From positions 1-64,000 of the forward strand of contig CAKUEM010000002.1 in the NCBI GenBank assembly GCA_934646115.1: 64,000 nt of DNA, given 5' to 3'. The notes beneath the pieces are model-generated. The model worked only from the letters and a program-made list of their open reading frames with translations. It did no database searches and was not told where the DNA came from. Positions 1 to 9,101 of the stretch are shown in pieces (within the stretch, counting starts at the first letter, position 1; each line of letters opens with the position of its first letter). The stretch comes from an uncultured Oscillospiraceae bacterium (GTDB taxonomy: Bacteria > Bacillota > Clostridia > Oscillospirales > JAAYXM01). The position numbers and the translations under genes are program-made.

Positions 1-1
1 C

Positions 2-778
2 AATGAGATCACGCCGGGCAACTTTACGTTCCGCACGCGTGAGTTTGAGCAGATGGAGATGGAGTTTTTCTGCAAGCCGGGCACGGATCTTGAGTGGTTT
101 AAATACTGGAAGGACCGCTGCGAGCAGTTCCTGCTCGACCTCGGCATGAAGAAAGAGCATATCAAGCTGCGTGACCATGAAAAGGAAGAGCTTTCGCACT
201 ATTCTAACGCCACAACGGACATTGAGTTCCTGTTCCCGTTCGGCTGGGGCGAGCTGTGGGGCATCGCAGATCGCACGGATTTTGACCTCAAGGCGCATCA
301 GGCGCATTCGGGCGAGAGCATGGAATATTTCGATCAGGAGAGCAATGAGAAATACGTGCCGTATGTCATCGAGCCGTCGCTCGGGGCGGACCGTGTGGCG
401 CTTGCATTTTTAGTTGATGCATACGACGAAGAGATGGTAGACGCTGAGAAGAACGATGTGCGCACCGTGCTGCGTCTGCATCCGGCGCTTGCGCCGTATA
501 AGTGCGCTGTGCTGCCGCTTTCCAAGAAGCTGACCAACGAGGCGGGCGAGCTGTTTGACATGCTGGCAAAGCATTTCGCAACAGACTTTGACGATGCCGG
601 CTCGATCGGCAAGCGCTATCGCCGTCAGGACGAGATCGGAACGCCGTTCTGCGTCACGTTTGATTTCGACAGTCTGGAGGACCAGAGCGTTACCGTGCGT
701 GACCGCGACACGATGGAGCAGGTGCGCCTCCCGATCAGCGAGCTGGTCGCTTATATTTCCGAAAAAATCGCATTCTAA
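2..778 (+). CDS. glyS: Glycyl-tRNA synthetase, alpha2 (dimeric) type, C-terminal part
   Basis: Charges tRNA-Gly with glycine in the cytoplasm. The gene enters from the left edge already in frame, so only about the last 258 residues are present. Visible are the class II core segments [20 protein letters not shown] and [17 protein letters not shown], then the motif 3 region with [10 protein letters not shown] near base 383. The anticodon-binding domain follows, with [16 protein letters not shown] near the end. These are typical of the single-chain dimeric GlyRS of Gram-positive bacteria rather than the tetrameric GlyQ/GlyS type. The ATG at base 53 is internal, because the open frame and family similarity continue upstream to the edge. 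A strong hairpin terminator follows the stop codon. Confidence 0.95.
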   Translation, partial: NEITPGNFTFRTREFEQMEMEFFCKPGTDLEWFKYWKDRCEQFLLDLGMKKEHIKLRDHEKEELSHYSNATTDIEFLFPFGWGELWGIADRTDFDLKAHQAHSGESMEYFDQESNEKYVPYVIEPSLGADRVALAFLVDAYDEEMVDAEKNDVRTVLRLHPALAPYKCAVLPLSKKLTNEAGELFDMLAKHFATDFDDAGSIGKRYRRQDEIGTPFCVTFDFDSLEDQSVTVRDRDTMEQVRLPISELVAYISEKIAF

Positions 779-787
779 TAAAACGAC

Positions 788-820
788 AAAGGGTCGCCGG
801 AAAATTCCGGCGGCCCTTTT
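788..820 (+). terminator. Rho-independent terminator of glyS
   Basis: A 10-bp GC-rich stem (GGGTCGCCGG at 791-800 pairs with CCGGCGGCCC at 807-816 with one wobble) has a six-base loop and is followed by TTTT. It lies directly after the glyS stop codon. Read on the other strand it is followed by TTTGTCGTTTTA, so it could also stop the leftward flippase operon. Confidence 0.85.
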
Positions 821-827
821 ATAGAAC

Positions 828-863
828 TCCCGGCAGCCTCCGCGCGGAGACTGCCGGGATTTT
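828..863. terminator. Second hairpin between convergent genes, probable bidirectional terminator
   Basis: CCCGGCAG and CTGCCGGG form an 8-bp stem around a loop that itself contains CCGCGCGG. A run of six T follows on the plus strand. It lies between the glyS stop and the stop of the converging flippase gene, so the two hairpins together probably insulate both operons. Confidence 0.65.
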
Positions 864-2471
864 TTATTTCTTTAAACGCAGAAGATTGGCAAGCTTTTCG
901 CCCTTTGGCAGCAGAACCACGTCCGCGCGCGTAACGCCGCCGACCAGCAGCAGCACCACACCATAGCACAGCGCGCCCACCACAATGGATACGCCAAGCG
1001 CCGGGATCCCGCCGAGCGCGCCGCGCCCGAACCGATAGATGCAATACACGATCGCGCCCATCACAAGCGTTGCGGCAAGCGGGCGCAGATACGTCCGCCC
1101 AAAGCCCGGCTTAAATTGGATAAACCGCGCGAGATAAATTAAATTCGCGACCGAGATGACCAGATAGCACAGCACCGTGCCGAGCGCCGCGCCGTTGAGC
1201 TCAATGCCCGGAATCGCGACCAGAAAGTAATTCGCCGCGATTTTGACCACCGCGCCCGCCGCCATGGTCATGACCGGAATCATCGGCTTGCCGAGCGCCT
1301 GCAGCACCGTGGACGTGAGCGACGAAATGCAGAGGAACACTGACGCGATCGACATGATCGTAAGCACCGGCGTTGCGATTGCGACCGAAGCCTCCGCCTT
1401 GTAAAGCAGCGTTAAAATCGGCTCAGACAGCACGGAAATACCGATCGCCGCAGGCAGCGAGATCATCACGACCAGGCGCAGCGCAGAGGTCAGCGTGCCG
1501 ATCATTCCGTCATGGTCGCCGCGCACATGCGCCGCCGCGATGACCGGGGTAATGCTGACGTTGAGCGAAATAATGATCGCGGGGATCAAATTGAACAGCG
1601 GCACGGCATAGTTATCGTAAATGCCGAACAGCGACGTAGTCTGTTCATGATCGTAGCCCAGCACGGCGAGGCGATTGGTCACGAGGAACATATCGATCGA
1701 ATTTGTTAAATTGATGACCAGCGCGCCGACCGTGACCGGGATGGCGATATACATGAGCGCGCGGAAAATTTCGCCGCGCGTTCGCATTTCGTTTACCGCG
1801 CCGTCCGGGATCGTGTGGTATCTGCGGCGCAGGCACAGGCTGATGATAAAAAGCAGCAGCGCCGCCGCGCCCGTGCCGACCGTGATACCGCCGACCGTAC
1901 CTGCCGCAACCATGCGGTCCGGATGCCCAAGGCGGATCAGCAGTGACGCCAAAAGCAGCCCGACAAACAGGCGGCTGAGCGCCTCAAGCACCTGCGACGC
2001 AGCGGTTGGCGCCATGTTGTTATGCCCCTGAAAATACCCGCGATATGCCGCCGCGACCGCGATAAACAGCACGGCGGGCGCAAGCGTTAAAATGCTTGTC
2101 GCAGCCTCCGGGCTGTTGGAAAGCCCCGCCAGCGGATTCGCGCCGAGCGCAAGGAACAGCGCGCCCGCGCCGCCCAGCGCCGCGCAGGACGCGAGTGCAA
2201 TACGGAAAATGCGGCGCGACTCGCGATAGCGCCCGAGCGCGCGCGATTCTGAAATCATTTTCGAGATCGCGATCGGCAGCCCGGCGGTCGCGATCGTGAG
2301 CAGGATCGAATAATAGCGATACGCCACGCTGTATAGCCCCATCGTGTAATCGCCGACCAGATTGGTCAGCGGGACGCGAAAGACCATGCCGATAATTTTC
2401 ACGATAATATTAGAAATCGCAAGAATCGCAGCGCCTTTTAAGAATGTAGAGCCTGTTTTTTGTGTCAACAT
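864..2471 (-). CDS. MOP-superfamily flippase, SpoVB/MurJ-like
   Basis: A polytopic membrane protein of about 535 residues with 12-14 predicted hydrophobic segments. It belongs to the polysaccharide biosynthesis/SpoVB family of lipid-linked oligosaccharide flippases in the MATE/MOP superfamily. The N-terminus (a short basic segment, then FLKGAAILAISNIIVKIIG and FRVPLTNLVGDYTMGLY) is characteristic of the SpoVB/YtgP/YabM group. It probably flips a lipid-linked cell-wall or spore-cortex precursor, but the exact substrate cannot be told from sequence. The ATG at 2471 is preferred because AAAAAGGA sits 7 bases upstream; ATG 2474 or TTG 2477 are possible. It is the last gene of the pyrK-pyrD operon, 14 bases after the preceding stop. 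Confidence 0.85.
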   Translation of the reverse strand: MLTQKTGSTFLKGAAILAISNIIVKIIGMVFRVPLTNLVGDYTMGLYSVAYRYYSILLTIATAGLPIAISKMISESRALGRYRESRRIFRIALASCAALGGAGALFLALGANPLAGLSNSPEAATSILTLAPAVLFIAVAAAYRGYFQGHNNMAPTAASQVLEALSRLFVGLLLASLLIRLGHPDRMVAAGTVGGITVGTGAAALLLFIISLCLRRRYHTIPDGAVNEMRTRGEIFRALMYIAIPVTVGALVINLTNSIDMFLVTNRLAVLGYDHEQTTSLFGIYDNYAVPLFNLIPAIIISLNVSITPVIAAAHVRGDHDGMIGTLTSALRLVVMISLPAAIGISVLSEPILTLLYKAEASVAIATPVLTIMSIASVFLCISSLTSTVLQALGKPMIPVMTMAAGAVVKIAANYFLVAIPGIELNGAALGTVLCYLVISVANLIYLARFIQFKPGFGRTYLRPLAATLVMGAIVYCIYRFGRGALGGIPALGVSIVVGALCYGVVLLLVGGVTRADVVLLPKGEKLANLLRLKK

Positions 2472-2485
2472 CATCAAATCCTTTT

Positions 2486-3640
2486 TTAGTCCGGATAAGT
2501 AAAATAAATCGCCTTTTTCATGAGGATCTGCCGCGCGCCGGAATCCTCCTCGCGCCCAAGCTCCTCAAAGCCGTATTTTTGATAAAACGCGCGCGCGTGC
2601 GCGTTATGCTCCGCCACGCGGATCGTTAAAAGCTTGCGCCCGAGCGCGCGATACACGCTCGCCGCATAGCCCAAAAACTGCACGCCGAAGCCGCGATTGC
2701 GAAACTCAGGCTCAAGGAAAAGCATCGAAATATGCCCGCCCTCCGGCACAATGCGCGCGTCTGCATCCAGCATGATCACGCCCGCGGCGCGCTGTTTCTG
2801 CATGCCAAACGCGATCGCCCCCGCGCACGAGCGGGCAAGCGCCCGAATATGCGCATTTGTCCCCGCGGCGCGATAGTCTGCGCGGCGGAAGATTTCGGTC
2901 CACGCGCGCTCATATGCATCGCGCAAAGCGGGCAGATCCTCCGGAAGCTGCGCACGGCGAAACCAGAGGTTATAGAGCATCTGATCGTCCTCCTGCCGCC
3001 ACCACTTTTGTTTTCCGAGCGTGGAAAGCTCCGCCAGATGCGAATTGTCGTTTTGATAGACCACACGATAGTTGAGCCGCTCGTCCGCCTCGAGCTTCGC
3101 GACCGCCGTATTGTCGCACCATCCGATGTCGCAAAGCCTTGTAAAATCGCCAAAAGTCAGCCCGCACAGCAGATCGCGGATCGCCGCGCCGTGGCTGACG
3201 ATCGCGACTGTGCGGCCGGGGTTTTCGCGCACGATGCGGTCAAGCTCCGCCTTAAAGCGGCGGTAGACCTGCTCATGCGTTTCCGAGCCGGGCACGCAAA
3301 AATCATGGGGATGAAACGTCCATGCGTCATATTGCTCCGGATATCGACGCGGCAGCTCGCCCCAGGTCAGATCCTCCCACTCGCCCAAATTGATCTCGCG
3401 CAGGGCGTGGGTCGCGATATGCGGAATGCCGCGCCCGCCGTAAATTGCCTCGGCGGTCGCGCGCGTGCGGAACAGATCGCTCATATACACCACATCGACC
3501 GGGATATTAGAGAACCGGTGACGCAGCGCCTCGATCTGGCGATAGCCATTTTGCGTGATATATCCGTCATAATGCCCGTGCGCGCGGCGGTAAATATTGC
3601 CCTCCGCCTCCGCGTGGCGCACGATATAGATCTCAGTCAT
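2486..3640 (-). CDS. Histidine phosphatase - GNAT acetyltransferase fusion protein
   Basis: A 384-residue two-domain protein. Residues 1 to about 195 are a histidine phosphatase (phosphoglycerate mutase-like) domain. RHAEAEGN carries the catalytic H9, and VSHGAA carries the second catalytic histidine H150. Residues about 225-378 are a GNAT acyltransferase, with the acetyl-CoA loop RNRGFGVQFL at about 314-323 and the C-terminal AFYQKYGFEELGRE strand typical of the fold. Neither substrate is evident; phosphatase domains of this type act on small phosphorylated metabolites. The start overlaps the pyrD stop by 8 bases, so it is translationally coupled to pyrD. Fusion of these two domains in one chain is uncommon but known. 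Confidence is high for the domains and low for the role. Confidence 0.85.
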   Translation of the reverse strand: MTEIYIVRHAEAEGNIYRRAHGHYDGYITQNGYRQIEALRHRFSNIPVDVVYMSDLFRTRATAEAIYGGRGIPHIATHALREINLGEWEDLTWGELPRRYPEQYDAWTFHPHDFCVPGSETHEQVYRRFKAELDRIVRENPGRTVAIVSHGAAIRDLLCGLTFGDFTRLCDIGWCDNTAVAKLEADERLNYRVVYQNDNSHLAELSTLGKQKWWRQEDDQMLYNLWFRRAQLPEDLPALRDAYERAWTEIFRRADYRAAGTNAHIRALARSCAGAIAFGMQKQRAAGVIMLDADARIVPEGGHISMLFLEPEFRNRGFGVQFLGYAASVYRALGRKLLTIRVAEHNAHARAFYQKYGFEELGREEDSGARQILMKKAIYFTYPD

Positions 3641-4565
3641 GCGGGATCACCCCGGAAATCAGCGCGGACGCGGCGGAAATGCCGTTTTTACGCAAATACT
3701 CCTCCAGCCCGTCGCGCACACGGATGGGCGCCATCGGATCGGTAAAGCACGCCGTGCCGACCGCGACCGCATGCGCCCCGGCGAGCATCAGCTCAACCGC
3801 GTCGTCGCCCGAGGCCACGCCGCCCATGCCGATGATCGGAAGCGCGACCGCGCGCGCCACCTGCCACACCATGCGCACCGCGACCGGGAACACCGCGCGC
3901 CCGGACAGACCGCCCATATTATTTTTCAGCACCGGGCGGCGGGTTTTAATATCGATCCGCATGCCGAGCAGCGTGTTGATCAGGCTGAGCGCGTCCGCCC
4001 CTGCCGCCTCCGCCGCGCGGGCGATCTCCGCAATGTCCGTAACATTCGGCGATAGCTTCACGATCAGCGGGCGCGGGCAAACGCGGCGCACCGCGCGCAC
4101 AAGCTCTGTGACCGAGTCGCACGACGTGCCGAACGTCATGCCGCCCGCGCGCACATTCGGGCAAGAGATATTGACCTCTACCAGGTCCACGTCCGCATGC
4201 CCCGTGATCTCCGCGATCTCAATATATTCTTCAAGCGTGCTGCCCGAAATATTGGCGATAATTTTTGTATCAAACCGGCGCAGAAACGGGATCTCCTCTT
4301 CAATAAACCGATGGATTCCCGGGTTTTGCAGCCCAACGGAATTTAAAATCCCCATCGGCGTTTCCGCGATGCGCGGCGGGGGATTGCCCAGCCGCGGACG
4401 CAGCGTAAGCCCCTTGACGCACACCGCGCCCAGCTCAGACAGGTCGTAAAACTCGCTGTATTCCCGCCCGAAGCCGAACGTTCCGGACGCGGTCACGATC
4501 GGGTTTTTCAGCCGAACGCCCGCGATCTCGACCGCAAGCTCCGGCGCATTTTGCCGCGCTACCAT
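3633..4565 (-). CDS. pyrD: Dihydroorotate dehydrogenase B, catalytic subunit
   Basis: Oxidises dihydroorotate to orotate in pyrimidine synthesis and passes electrons to PyrK. The 310-residue TIM-barrel protein shows the class 1B features: NISCPNV with the catalytic cysteine at about residue 135, IVKLSPNVTDI, and the FMN-phosphate loops GMGGVASGDDA and AVAVGTACF. The start is set at the ATG at 4565, which overlaps the end of pyrK by 7 bases. The open frame extends further upstream, but that extension is antisense-like, low-complexity sequence with no similarity to the family. The adjacent pyrK confirms the NAD-linked heterotetrameric B type. Confidence 0.97.
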   Translation of the reverse strand: MVARQNAPELAVEIAGVRLKNPIVTASGTFGFGREYSEFYDLSELGAVCVKGLTLRPRLGNPPPRIAETPMGILNSVGLQNPGIHRFIEEEIPFLRRFDTKIIANISGSTLEEYIEIAEITGHADVDLVEVNISCPNVRAGGMTFGTSCDSVTELVRAVRRVCPRPLIVKLSPNVTDIAEIARAAEAAGADALSLINTLLGMRIDIKTRRPVLKNNMGGLSGRAVFPVAVRMVWQVARAVALPIIGMGGVASGDDAVELMLAGAHAVAVGTACFTDPMAPIRVRDGLEEYLRKNGISAASALISGVIPHD

Positions 4566-5335
4566 ACGACCACCTCCGCCGGGAACACCGGCCCGTCCTT
4601 GCAGACATGGGAGAACCGCTCGCCCTCCGCATGCTTTGTTTTGCACGCGCATACCAGGCATGCGCCCACGCCGCAGCCCATGCGCTCTTCCATCGAGACC
4701 CAGCACGGCACGCCCGCCGCAGCCGCCAGCCGCGCCGCCGTTTGCAGCATCGGGCGCGGACCGCACGCCAGAACCCCGCTATACGCATGCGCCTGAAGCA
4801 TCCGCTGCATCGGCGCCTCGATCGTGCCCGCCTCTCCAAAGCTGCCGTCATCGGTCGTGATCACGACCTGCTCGCACGCCTGCGCAAACTCCTCGCGCAG
4901 GATCATCGCCTGCGCCGTGCGAAACCCGAGCAGCGCATGCGCGCACTGCTGCGCCTCCGCCGCGAACAGAAGCGGCGGCGCACCGATCCCGCCGCCCACG
5001 ACCAGCACCGGGCGCGCATCGTCAAGCACCGGAAACGTCCCGCAGCCGAGCGGACCCAGCACATCGAGCGTTTTGCCCGCAGCGCGCCGGGCGAGAAACT
5101 CCGTTCCGCTGCCGCGCACCTCATACACGATGCGCAGCACCCCATCCTGCGCGGCGCAAATGCTCAGCGGGCGGCGCAGCATGCGCGAATGTCCGCATAA
5201 AATATGCACAAACTGCCCCGGCCGCGCAAGCGCCGCGATCTTCGGCGCAGAAAGCCGCATGTCATAATGTGTGTCCGTGATCCTGCGATTTTGCAGGATC
5301 TTGCAAAGTTCTTTTATCGCCATAATCCGTTCCAT
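4559..5335 (-). CDS. pyrK: Dihydroorotate dehydrogenase B, electron-transfer subunit
   Basis: The iron-sulfur flavoprotein partner of PyrD, which moves electrons from the catalytic FMN to NAD. Of about 258 residues, 1-100 form the FAD-binding barrel (RPLSIC at 55-60) and 110-210 the NAD-binding lobe (VVGGGIGAPPLL at about 112). The C-terminus carries the [2Fe-2S] cysteines MGCGVGACLVCACK (Cys221, 226, 229) plus Cys245 in VCKDGPVF. Two in-frame starts are possible, ATG 5335 and ATG 5323; neither has a strong ribosome-binding site. It is the first gene of a four-gene leftward operon with a good promoter 58 bases upstream. No PyrR attenuator hairpin is evident in the short leader. Confidence 0.95.
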   Translation of the reverse strand: MERIMAIKELCKILQNRRITDTHYDMRLSAPKIAALARPGQFVHILCGHSRMLRRPLSICAAQDGVLRIVYEVRGSGTEFLARRAAGKTLDVLGPLGCGTFPVLDDARPVLVVGGGIGAPPLLFAAEAQQCAHALLGFRTAQAMILREEFAQACEQVVITTDDGSFGEAGTIEAPMQRMLQAHAYSGVLACGPRPMLQTAARLAAAAGVPCWVSMEERMGCGVGACLVCACKTKHAEGERFSHVCKDGPVFPAEVVVW

Positions 5336-5392
5336 TTCTGCCGCGTGGCGCGGCGCCGCATTTCCTTGAGCGCGAGGCTCACATTCTTATAC

Positions 5393-5421
5393 ATTATAAT
5401 GGATTGCCGTACATTCGTCAA
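5393..5421 (-). promoter_or_regulatory. SigA-type promoter of the pyrK-pyrD operon
   Basis: On the minus strand, TTGACG (5421-5416), a 17-base spacer and TATAAT (5398-5393). This is close to consensus and sits 58 bases before pyrK. Confidence 0.8.
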
Positions 5422-5471
5422 TTTCCGGCGCAGAAAAAGAATACCAAAAACGCAAAAATAATATAGGCAAT

Positions 5472-5499
5472 TTGAAAAAAATGTGGTAGAATATTTAAT
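5472..5499 (+). promoter_or_regulatory. Possible promoter of the lipoprotein/two-component operon
   Basis: TTGAAA (5472-5477), a 16-base spacer and TTTAAT (5494-5499) in an AT-rich stretch upstream of the lipoprotein gene. The -10 is weak, and TAGAAT at 5487 is an alternative with a poor -35. Confidence 0.4.
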
Positions 5500-5562
5500 G
5501 TATAAAAATATTCTTCCGCGGGGCGGATTTTGCGCCATCCCGCGGCGGTGAGGTGTGATTTC

Positions 5563-6897
5563 ATGCGCTTTCGGCTGATTTTTGCCGTTTTGCTTATTTT
5601 CGTTCTCGCCGGCTGCGCGACCGGCTCGGTGGAGGACGTGCTGCGCGCGCCCGCGCTGCCCTCTGAATTCATGGAGTTTAACGACGAATTGAATAAAATC
5701 AAGGCGTCTGGGCTTGAGCTGCTCGCGCCGTCCGGCGGCGCGAACCGGCAGGCGATCCAGCTGACGGATCTGGACGGAGACGGGGCGGACGAAGGCGTTG
5801 CCCTCTTCCGCGAAACCGCAAATACCTATAAAACTTATGTCTATATTTTTAAAAAAATCGACGACCGGTATGAGGTGCGCGCGCGCATCGAGGGCGCGGG
5901 CAACGCGGTGGAGCGCGTGAGCTATGCCGACCTTTTGGGCAGCGGCGACCAGCAGCTCATCATCGGATGGACGGTTTCTGACAGTGACGCGCGCGCCGTA
6001 ACGGTATATGCCCTGCGCGACACGGCGGCGAAAAAGCTTTGCGAGATCGCCTGCCGCCACTTCATCGTGGCGGATCTTGACAGCGACGGGGTGAGCGATC
6101 TCGGCGTTGTGTACGACGACCCGGGCGACGGGGCGGAGAAGTTCGCGCTTTACGGCAAGCGCAGCGAAAGCCTGCTCTTCCGCGCCGCCGCGCCGCTCAC
6201 ACAGTCCAGCGGGGCGATCCTGCGCATCCGCGCCGCCAATGCGGTGGATGGGGTTCCCGCCATTTTTGTGGAGCATGCGTTCCATGAGACCGGGCTTGTG
6301 ACCGATGTTCTGATTTGGAAAAACAACACGCTGCAAAACATCACATATTCCGCACGCACCAAGGCGAGCGACATGACCGCGCGCACAAGCGCCACGTTCT
6401 GCGAGGACGTGGATTTTGACGGGAATTTAGAGATCCCGGCGGCGCAGCCGGCGGGGAAGTCGCGCGATCTTTCCGAGGGTGAGCCGCTGCGCGGCACGCT
6501 CTGGTATGGGTTTGACGAATCGCTGCAGCTTGCGGAGGAGGCGCTGGATTTCCGCTCGGCGTATGACGGCTGGCAGCTGACGCTCCCGCTCGATTGGGAA
6601 GGCAAGGTCACTGCGTTCTATCAGCACTTTGGCGAAAATGAAACGGTCGCCACGTTCTATGGCGCGGCGGATACGCACGATATTCCGCTGTTCTCCATCC
6701 ACGTGTTCTACGGCGAGGAGCGCGAAAAGCGCGCCGCCGCAAGCGGTTACGCGCGCCTGCTCGAGCGGTCGGACGCGATTTTTGCCGTTGATTTTGATCA
6801 GCCGTCGTTTCTCGATTATGACATCACGGAGGATATGCTTCGCGAGCGGTTCCGCTATCGCGAGGCGGAATGGTCGACCGGCGAGGTCGTGTTTTAA
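5563..6897 (+). CDS. Lipoprotein with repeated DxDxDG-type motifs, function unknown
   Basis: A 444-residue secreted lipoprotein. The N-terminus has a short basic segment, a hydrophobic stretch and the lipobox LAGC, with the acylated cysteine at residue 18. The mature part contains repeated acidic loops, DLDGDGADEG, DLDSDGVSDLG and DVDFDGNLE, spaced like the calcium-binding loops of VCBS/FG-GAP beta-propeller repeats. The start at 5563 is chosen because GGTGAGGTG ends 7 bases upstream and a signal peptide follows at once. It precedes a response regulator and a histidine kinase by 30 bases, so it may supply an extracellular input to, or be a target of, that system. I do not recognise a named family. 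Confidence 0.8.
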   Translation: MRFRLIFAVLLIFVLAGCATGSVEDVLRAPALPSEFMEFNDELNKIKASGLELLAPSGGANRQAIQLTDLDGDGADEGVALFRETANTYKTYVYIFKKIDDRYEVRARIEGAGNAVERVSYADLLGSGDQQLIIGWTVSDSDARAVTVYALRDTAAKKLCEIACRHFIVADLDSDGVSDLGVVYDDPGDGAEKFALYGKRSESLLFRAAAPLTQSSGAILRIRAANAVDGVPAIFVEHAFHETGLVTDVLIWKNNTLQNITYSARTKASDMTARTSATFCEDVDFDGNLEIPAAQPAGKSRDLSEGEPLRGTLWYGFDESLQLAEEALDFRSAYDGWQLTLPLDWEGKVTAFYQHFGENETVATFYGAADTHDIPLFSIHVFYGEEREKRAAASGYARLLERSDAIFAVDFDQPSFLDYDITEDMLRERFRYREAEWSTGEVVF

Positions 6898-6927
6898 ACA
6901 AAAATCCCCCTATGGAGGTTACATGGA

Positions 6928-7617
6928 ATGAAAAAAAAGGTTCTCGTGTTAGAGGATGAGGCAAGCATTCGCAGCTTTGTGGTCATCAATTTGGCGCGCG
7001 CCGGGTATGAGGTTGTTGAGGCGGAATGCGGCGAGCAGGCGCTTCAGCTGCTGCATGAGCAGCGGGATATCGGCGTTGCGCTGCTTGATATCATGCTGCC
7101 GGATATCGACGGGTTTGAGGTTTGCCGCCGCATCCGCGGCACCGGCTCGAAGATCGGGATCATTATGCTGACCTCGCGCACGCAGGAGGTTGACCGCGTG
7201 ACCGGGCTGATGACCGGGGCGGACGATTATGTCACAAAGCCGTTCTCGCCGACCGAGCTGATCGCGCGGATCGACGCGCTGTTCCGCCGCATCGGCAGCA
7301 CGGTCTCTGAGGATTCCGCCAACATCACGAGCGGCCCGTTTGTGCTCAACACGCGCAACCGCACGGTGGATAAAAACGGCGCGCGCATTAAGCTGACGCA
7401 GGTGGAATATGCGATCATGAAATATTTTATGGATAACCCCGGGCGCGCCATCTCGCGCGAGGATATGCTCGCCGCGGTTTGGGGCAGCGATTATTTCGGC
7501 GAGCTGAAGATCGTTGACGTAAATATTCGCCGCCTGCGGCTGAAAATTGAGGACGACCCCGCCTTCCCGTCTTATATCCAAACGGTTTGGGGCTACGGCT
7601 ATAAATGGGGAAACTGA
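6928..7617 (+). CDS. OmpR/PhoB-family response regulator
   Basis: A 229-residue DNA-binding response regulator. The receiver domain (1 to about 120) has the acidic pair D10/E11, phosphoacceptor D54 in LLDIMLPDIDG, T82, and K104 in VTKPFSPTEL. The C-terminal winged-helix domain (about 130-228) ends with the usual TVWGYGYKW strand. GGAGG sits 9 bases before the ATG. It is transcribed just ahead of its cognate histidine kinase (17-base gap) and just after the lipoprotein. Target genes cannot be inferred from this window. Confidence 0.95.
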   Translation: MKKKVLVLEDEASIRSFVVINLARAGYEVVEAECGEQALQLLHEQRDIGVALLDIMLPDIDGFEVCRRIRGTGSKIGIIMLTSRTQEVDRVTGLMTGADDYVTKPFSPTELIARIDALFRRIGSTVSEDSANITSGPFVLNTRNRTVDKNGARIKLTQVEYAIMKYFMDNPGRAISREDMLAAVWGSDYFGELKIVDVNIRRLRLKIEDDPAFPSYIQTVWGYGYKWGN

Positions 7618-7634
7618 CAGGAAGGTGAGGCACT

Positions 7635-9101
7635 GTGGCAGAACGCAGGACGATACACGGGATCAAAAAGCGCTGGATCTTAAATAATCTGGTGTATGTC
7701 GTTTTGGTGATCATTCTCGCGGTAATTATCTATTCCGTGGGGAATATGAATTACTATTACGCGAATGTGCGCACGAATTTATCCAACCGCGTGCAGGTAA
7801 ATTCCCGCTATTTTAACGACAATGTGAATACAAATTTCGACTCGTTTTATTACAACGCGAAGCGGCAAACGCTGGAGTTTTCTGACCGCGACCGCTTAGA
7901 GCGGCAAATTCTGTTTTCTGACGGGCGCGTGATGTTCTCCTCCTCCGGGCTGCCGAGCGGCACGATCCCCGGCACGCCGGAAATCGACGAGGCGATCACA
8001 AAGGGCGAGATCTCAAGCTTTATCGGCGCAGATCCGCTTACCGGCGAGCGGATCATGAGCGTTTCCAGCCCGCTCGTTACCAATAATTCCAACGTGGTCG
8101 GCGTGATGCGCTATGTGACCAGCATGCGCGAGGTGGACCGGCAAATCATTGTGCAGAGCGGGATCGCGGCGCTGCTTGGGCTGGTCATCATCCTTCTGGT
8201 TTTTGTTTCAAACCAATATTTCATCCGCTCGATCGTCAACCCGCTGCATGAAGTGATCGAGACCACGCGGCAGATCACGAAGGGCAGCTATGGCGTTCGC
8301 ATCGAGAAAAAATATGACGATGAGATTGGCGACCTGTGCGACACGATCAACGAAATGTCTGTGGAGATCTCGCGCGCGGAGCGGATCAAAAACGAATTCA
8401 TCTCCTCCGTGTCGCACGAGCTGCGCACGCCGCTCACCGCGATCATCGGCTGGGGCGAAACGCTTTCCACCGTTGGACCGGAGCATTATGAAGAAACGCA
8501 AAAGGGCATCGGCGTTATTTTAAAAGAAACGCGCCGCCTGTCGAAAATGGTGGAGGAGCTGCTCGACTTCGCGCGGATGGAGAGCGGGCGCTTTAATCTG
8601 ATGATGGAGCCGATGGATCTGACCGCCGAGCTGGAAGAAACGCTCTATATGTACCACGAAACATTTAAAAAGAAGAATATTCAGCTGGAATATACACAAA
8701 ATGATGAGGATATCTGGATCAACGGCGATCAGGAGCGGCTCAAGCAGGTGTTCTTTAACATCCTTGACAACGCGGTCAAGCACGGCGAGCAGGGCGGTCG
8801 CCTGACCGTGAGCGCCACGGCGGACGACGCGATGGCGACGATCGCCATCCGCGACTACGGCGAGGGCATCCCTGAGGAAGAGCTGCCGTATGTGAAGCTG
8901 AAATTCTATAAGGGCACCTCAAAAATGAAGGGCTCCGGCATCGGGCTTGCCGTGAGCGATGAGATCGTAAATATGCACGGCGGCGAGCTGAATATTGAAA
9001 GCAAGGTCGGCGAGGGCACATGCGTCTACGTTGTGCTGCCGCTGCTCAAGCAGGCGGACGACGCGGAGCTTGACCGCGCCGCAGGAAAGGACGAGGAATG
9101 A
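7635..9101 (+). CDS. Two-component sensor histidine kinase
   Basis: A 488-residue membrane kinase. It has a first transmembrane helix at about 17-36, an extracytoplasmic sensor region of about 135 residues (PAS/Cache-like in size), and a second helix at about 172-192. A HAMP linker follows, then the HisKA helix with H261 in SVSHELRTPLTAI and a HATPase domain with NILDNAVKHGE, DYGEGIPEEE and GSGIGLAV. It starts with GTG after GGAAGGTGAGG. Its stop overlaps the start of the next gene by 4 bases, so this signalling pair is translationally linked to the DUF1385-prmC-recA series. The signal sensed is unknown. Confidence 0.95.
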   Translation: MAERRTIHGIKKRWILNNLVYVVLVIILAVIIYSVGNMNYYYANVRTNLSNRVQVNSRYFNDNVNTNFDSFYYNAKRQTLEFSDRDRLERQILFSDGRVMFSSSGLPSGTIPGTPEIDEAITKGEISSFIGADPLTGERIMSVSSPLVTNNSNVVGVMRYVTSMREVDRQIIVQSGIAALLGLVIILLVFVSNQYFIRSIVNPLHEVIETTRQITKGSYGVRIEKKYDDEIGDLCDTINEMSVEISRAERIKNEFISSVSHELRTPLTAIIGWGETLSTVGPEHYEETQKGIGVILKETRRLSKMVEELLDFARMESGRFNLMMEPMDLTAELEETLYMYHETFKKKNIQLEYTQNDEDIWINGDQERLKQVFFNILDNAVKHGEQGGRLTVSATADDAMATIAIRDYGEGIPEEELPYVKLKFYKGTSKMKGSGIGLAVSDEIVNMHGGELNIESKVGEGTCVYVVLPLLKQADDAELDRAAGKDEE

